From NCBI GenBank assembly GCA_003551125.1, contig PULY01000018.1:1-7099 (forward strand): 7,099 nucleotides of DNA, in the 5' to 3' direction. The translations under genes were made by a program, and so were the position numbers. Positions 3,649-7,099 of this stretch are shown one piece after another. The notes under the pieces were generated by a model. That model was not told the origin of the DNA. It did not search any database and worked only from the letters and a program-made list of their open reading frames with translations. The DNA is from Candidatus Iainarchaeum sp. Lineage in GTDB: Archaea > B1Sed10-29. The stretch's first letter is position 1; every line of letters begins with the position of its first letter.

Positions 3649-5835
3649 ATGTCAAAAAATGAAAGAGGATCAAGAACGTTTGGAGCTTTCACAGGGGTAT
3701 TCGTACCTACTTTCTTAAGTATAGTTGGAGTTATATTATTTCTAAGACTAGGTTACGTAGTCGGAGGGGCTGGATTACTAGGAGCAATAGCTATAATAGT
3801 AATAGCGGTATCTGTAACTATTTCAACTGGTCTTTCTCTAAGTTCAATTGCCAGCAACATTAGAATTGGAGCGGGAGGAGCTTACTCAATAATAAATAAA
3901 ACACTTGGATTAGAAATAGGAGGAAGCGTCGGGATACCTCTTTACTTAGCGCAGACATTCTCGGTTGCTCTCTATCTATTTGGTTTCGCTGAAGCGTGGA
4001 AATATATATTTCCAAATCACAGTTTAACCTTAGTAGTTTTAGTCTCGTTTTTACTATTATTTTTACTGACTTACATTAGCACTAGAATAGCTGTGAAAGT
4101 TCAGATGGGTGTATTTATACTCATATGTATCGCTTTATTCATGGTATTCGCAGGAGGAGTTCAAGGAGATTTTGTTACTCCTGTGAGAACTGTAACTGAA
4201 ACTCCCAATTTTTGGATTATCTTCGCAATCTTCTTCCCTGCAGTAACAGGTTTAATGGCAGGGATAGGTATGTCAGGAGAATTAAGCGATCCTAAAAAAC
4301 AGATACCTAAAGGAGTAATCTATGGGTTAGGAGTTACAGCTGTTATATATATAGCTACTGCTGTTTTACTTGCTATATCTGCCACTCAATCAGAATTACT
4401 TACAAATACACTTGTAATAGCTGATATAGCACTAATATCTGAATTTGTAGTTATAGGGATACTTGCAGCTACCTTTTCAAGTGCCTTAACAGTTATTATA
4501 GCTGCACCAAGGGTTCTGGAAGCATTAGGTGAAAATCAAGTGCTTCCAAAAAGTGATTTCTTCAGTCAAAAATCACCGGAAGGAGAACCTAGAAACGCTG
4601 TAATAATAACAGGGTTAATAATATTACCTTTAATCTTAATAGGAAGCTTGGATTCTATAGCAATGGTCTTAACGATGCTTTTCTTAGTAACATATGTAAT
4701 GATAAATATCTCAGTGTTTCTGGAACAACAATTGGGGTTAAGAAGTTTCAGACCAACTTTTAAAGTACCAAAATTAGTTCCATTATATGGAACAATAGGT
4801 TCAATTGTTCTAATGTTTTTAGTAAATCCTTATGCTAGTATCTTAGCTGTATTAATTATACTATCAGTTTACTCTCTCCTAGCTAAAAAAACACTGGAAC
4901 AAAAAACAGGAGATGTAAGATCAGGTTTATTTAGATCAATATCTCAATGGGCCGCGGAAAAAACCAGAGCACTTCCAGAGTCATCTATGCATATATGGAA
5001 ACCAAATATGATTGTTCCAGTACAGAGTACAAAAAATCTAAGAGGAAACTTTCCATTGATAGAATCAATAGCTTATCCGCATGGAAGTATGACTGTATTA
5101 GGGTTTAAACCTAAAAAAGAGTCGGAGGATACTCCGGAAGAAAATCTGACAAAACAGGAAAGAATAAAAGAATTAAAAATGCTCCCTGACCTAGTCAATA
5201 AATTTTCAGAAAACAAAATATATACCTCTTATTCAACAGTAAATTTCGATAACTATGTAAATGCTCTTACAGTATCGATGTCAGCGATAAGTAGCCAAGT
5301 ATTTGCACCTAATATGGTTTTATTACCTTATAAACCAACTGAGTTACATCCAGATGACTTAAAAGAAATAGTTAAAACCTCTAAAGAAGAAAAATGTGGA
5401 GTAGTATTGTTTGACAAAGACGAAGAAATAGGTTTAGGAACAGAAGAAGACATACATGTATGGATATCTCCAAAGGCTCTTGAAAAAGACCTGTTTGAAT
5501 ACAGATACTATGATTTAGCTCTATTAATCGCTTACAGTATTAAAAAGAATTGGGAAGGATTCATAAATATATGGATGTGTGTAGAAGAAGGAAAAGAAAA
5601 ACAAGCAAAAAGATATTTAAGTAAATTGGTATATGAGGCTAGGTTACCTTATTCAACAGATATAAATGTAGTTACAGGAGATTTCATGGAAAATTACAAA
5701 GAAGCACCCGAAGGGGATTTACACATAATTCCTTTCCAAGAATCAGACGTAGATTTCATTTCAGATATAGCTGAAATGAAAGGAAAATCCCAATTATTCG
5801 TTCTAGATTCCACTAGAGAAAGTATATTAGCGTAG
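3649..5835 (+). CDS. Cation-chloride cotransporter family protein (SLC12-like, APC superfamily)
   Basis: The product is 728 residues: a short N-terminus, about 12 membrane segments (roughly 14-411) and a cytosolic domain of about 315 residues. The first half matches the family closely: FGAFTGVFVPTFLSIVGVIL (11-30), the GAGGAYSIINKTLG segment, YLFGFAEAW (109-117), FFPAVTGLMAG (195-205) with SGELSDPKKQIPKG, and FSSAL (276-280) with AAPRVLEAL. Residues tied to K+ in animal NKCC structures are kept (Tyr109, Pro197, Thr200), as is the Ser-Ser pair tied to Na+ (Ser277, Ser278). Tyr349 in VTYVMINIS may correspond to the chloride-site tyrosine. KCC-type proteins lack the serine pair, so Na+-coupled transport is possible here. 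The C-terminal domain (HIWKPNMIV onward, ending LFVLDSTRESILA) is the family's regulatory domain. An amino-acid permease is less likely, given the C-terminal domain and motif set. Substrates and direction of transport are not proven by sequence. Confidence 0.92.
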   Translation: MSKNERGSRTFGAFTGVFVPTFLSIVGVILFLRLGYVVGGAGLLGAIAIIVIAVSVTISTGLSLSSIASNIRIGAGGAYSIINKTLGLEIGGSVGIPLYLAQTFSVALYLFGFAEAWKYIFPNHSLTLVVLVSFLLLFLLTYISTRIAVKVQMGVFILICIALFMVFAGGVQGDFVTPVRTVTETPNFWIIFAIFFPAVTGLMAGIGMSGELSDPKKQIPKGVIYGLGVTAVIYIATAVLLAISATQSELLTNTLVIADIALISEFVVIGILAATFSSALTVIIAAPRVLEALGENQVLPKSDFFSQKSPEGEPRNAVIITGLIILPLILIGSLDSIAMVLTMLFLVTYVMINISVFLEQQLGLRSFRPTFKVPKLVPLYGTIGSIVLMFLVNPYASILAVLIILSVYSLLAKKTLEQKTGDVRSGLFRSISQWAAEKTRALPESSMHIWKPNMIVPVQSTKNLRGNFPLIESIAYPHGSMTVLGFKPKKESEDTPEENLTKQERIKELKMLPDLVNKFSENKIYTSYSTVNFDNYVNALTVSMSAISSQVFAPNMVLLPYKPTELHPDDLKEIVKTSKEEKCGVVLFDKDEEIGLGTEEDIHVWISPKALEKDLFEYRYYDLALLIAYSIKKNWEGFINIWMCVEEGKEKQAKRYLSKLVYEARLPYSTDINVVTGDFMENYKEAPEGDLHIIPFQESDVDFISDIAEMKGKSQLFVLDSTRESILA

Positions 5836-5880
5836 TTTCAATACGAAAATTAATTAAGATTAAAGAACCTAATGATAAAT

Positions 5881-7099
5881 ATGCTTGAAAAAATAAAAGA
5901 GATTTTCAAACCTCAAAAAGAGGAGATAGAAGCCGTTGAAATAGAAACAACTCTACCGAAATTACACTCAAAATTGAAGAAGGAAAAAAAAGAAACAATA
6001 AAGAGTAAAGAAGAAAAAGCCCGTAGGAAACTTAAGGAACTTCAAAAAGCGAGAAAAGAAGTTCAAAAAGAGATGGAAGTATTAAAAAATGAGGAATTTG
6101 GAAAAGGAAAGAAAGAAAAAGTAGATAAATCTCGAAGGAGACAACCAGTTAAAATTATAGGTGATTTAAAAAACGATTACTGTAAAAAAGCTCAAAAAGA
6201 ATTGAGAGCAATTGAAAAAAAGAAATTTAAAACTGATTACGAAGGAATAAAGAAAGCATTGAGAGAACATGTAAATTTACTTGAAGAATTAAAATCAGTT
6301 ACTTACAAGCAAGCAGCGGCTCTTTCAAAGTTCCATAGACATAGAAAGAGTAAGAAAATAATAAGAAAACTTGAAAGGAAGACAAAGGAACTTGAAGAAT
6401 TTCTTAAAAAGGATTATAAGATCAAAAAAATATTAATAGATACTAGGAAAGCGGCTAAAAATCTTGAAGAAAAGCAAAAAGAAAAAAGAGATCTCAAAGA
6501 AAAAGTAAAGAAGAAGGAAAAAGAATTAAAAAGCAATGAGGAACAACTTGAAAAAGCAAAGGAGAAACTCAGTGATTACGAAGATGATGAAAAACATCGA
6601 GAAATTGAAAATTTAAATAAAAAGAAGAATAAAGAACTTGAAAAAAAGAAGGAAGCGAAAAAAAAGATTAAGAAAGAGATAAAGAGTTTAAAAAGAGTTT
6701 TTAGGAAGTTCAAACATCAGGAAGCAGGTAAACCTGCTGAGATAACAGGTAAATTATTAGAAGATCCTTTAAGAGGTTATCTAAATATAACTAAAGAGGA
6801 AATGGAAAAATTAATGGAGCAAATAATAAAAGCTATTGAAGAAGAAAGAGTTAAAGTAAGTAAAAAGATAGAAAAAAGAGTAAAAGAAACTAAAAAAAAT
6901 GTGGAATACTTGGAAGAACAAAAAAAGATAATAAGTGATGTAAGAGAAAGAATAGAAGATCTTGAGAAAGAAATGGATAAACACTCTGATTTCTTAAATA
7001 AAGGAAAACATTTGAAAAAAGAAGTTGAACAAGCAAAGGAAAAATTAAGGATAAACAAGGAAGAAAAAGAAAAATTAAAGAGATCAAAAGAAAGAACAA
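5881..7099 (+). CDS. Large charged coiled-coil protein, N-terminal part (3' truncated)
   Basis: The frame is open from an ATG to the window edge: 406 codons without a stop. The protein is dominated by Lys and Glu in heptad-like patterns. Long coiled-coil stretches lie at about residues 34-72, 160-275 and 309-406. Three less repetitive parts stand out: the N-terminal amphipathic helix with a linker (1-30), a middle section (about 85-150, including KQAAALSKFHRHRKSKK), and a Gly/Pro-containing segment at about 281-304 (GKPAEITGKLLEDPLRGYLN). There is no signal peptide, membrane segment or Walker A motif in the visible part, so it is not the N-terminus of a typical SMC/Rad50 ATPase. ATG 5881 is preferred because ATGAT (5872-5876) precedes it by 4 bases. 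The in-frame ATG 5872 would add MIN. It starts 45 bases after the transporter stop and may be co-transcribed. I do not recognise the family. Confidence 0.82.
   Translation, partial: MLEKIKEIFKPQKEEIEAVEIETTLPKLHSKLKKEKKETIKSKEEKARRKLKELQKARKEVQKEMEVLKNEEFGKGKKEKVDKSRRRQPVKIIGDLKNDYCKKAQKELRAIEKKKFKTDYEGIKKALREHVNLLEELKSVTYKQAAALSKFHRHRKSKKIIRKLERKTKELEEFLKKDYKIKKILIDTRKAAKNLEEKQKEKRDLKEKVKKKEKELKSNEEQLEKAKEKLSDYEDDEKHREIENLNKKKNKELEKKKEAKKKIKKEIKSLKRVFRKFKHQEAGKPAEITGKLLEDPLRGYLNITKEEMEKLMEQIIKAIEEERVKVSKKIEKRVKETKKNVEYLEEQKKIISDVRERIEDLEKEMDKHSDFLNKGKHLKKEVEQAKEKLRINKEEKEKLKRSKERT

Noticed and set aside
3649..5835. Amino-acid permease as the main call for the transporter
   Set aside because: It shares the APC fold, but the specific FFPAVTG, SGELSDP..IPKG and INISVF segments and the long C-terminal cytosolic domain match the cation-chloride cotransporter group better.
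6777..7099. Two overlapping minus-strand frames (to 7058 and to the window end) rich in Phe, Leu and Ser that look like membrane proteins
   Set aside because: They mirror the Lys/Glu-rich coiled-coil gene on the plus strand. Purine-only codons read in reverse give Phe/Leu/Ser, so the hydrophobic look is an artefact.
5881..7099. SMC or Rad50 ATPase
   Set aside because: No Walker A motif occurs in the N-terminal region where those proteins carry it; only coiled coil and short linkers are visible.

Overview
The window is AT-rich (roughly one third G+C by eye) and reads as archaeal. The evidence is an archaeosine-pathway protein, an E1-like enzyme beside a short ubiquitin-fold protein ending in Gly-Gly, TATA/BRE-like promoters with short leaders, and Shine-Dalgarno sites of the GTGAT type about 4 nt before ATG. 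The proteins are rich in Lys and Glu and not extremely acidic, so nothing points to a classic halobacterial proteome. I cannot assign a lineage from this sequence alone.

Layout. (a) 2-469, +: the 3' end of a cell-surface protein with a fibronectin-III-like domain and a C-terminal membrane anchor. (b) 558-878, +: a 106-residue, very Lys/Arg-rich protein of unknown function. (c) 974-2263, +: the most notable gene, a single polypeptide that joins a RaSEA-type radical SAM domain to the catalytic domain of archaeosine synthase ArcS. (d) 2265-3227, -: a ThiF/MoeB/UbaA-type E1-like adenylyltransferase, converging on (c) with one base between the stop codons. (e) 3345-3548, +: a 67-residue SAMP/ThiS/MoaD-type protein ending in Gly-Gly, divergent from (d). 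(f) 3649-5835, +: a cation-chloride cotransporter (SLC12-like) of 728 residues. (g) 5881 to the window end, +: the N-terminal 406 residues of a large charged coiled-coil protein.

How the genes fit together. The E1-like enzyme and the Gly-Gly protein form a likely functional pair: the E1 would adenylate the Gly-Gly tail, for protein conjugation (sampylation) or sulfur transfer to tRNA or molybdopterin. The RaSEA-ArcS fusion would perform both late steps of archaeosine formation at tRNA position 15, addition of lysine to preQ0 and then radical cleavage. If the Gly-Gly protein serves tRNA thiolation, genes (c) to (e) form a small tRNA-modification neighbourhood; that is inference. The transporter is an ion-homeostasis gene that keeps the residues associated with both K+ and Na+ binding in animal NKCC proteins. 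Genes (a), (b) and (g) have no function I can name.

No RNA gene, CRISPR array, insertion sequence or origin was recognised. No gap between genes exceeds about 120 bases.
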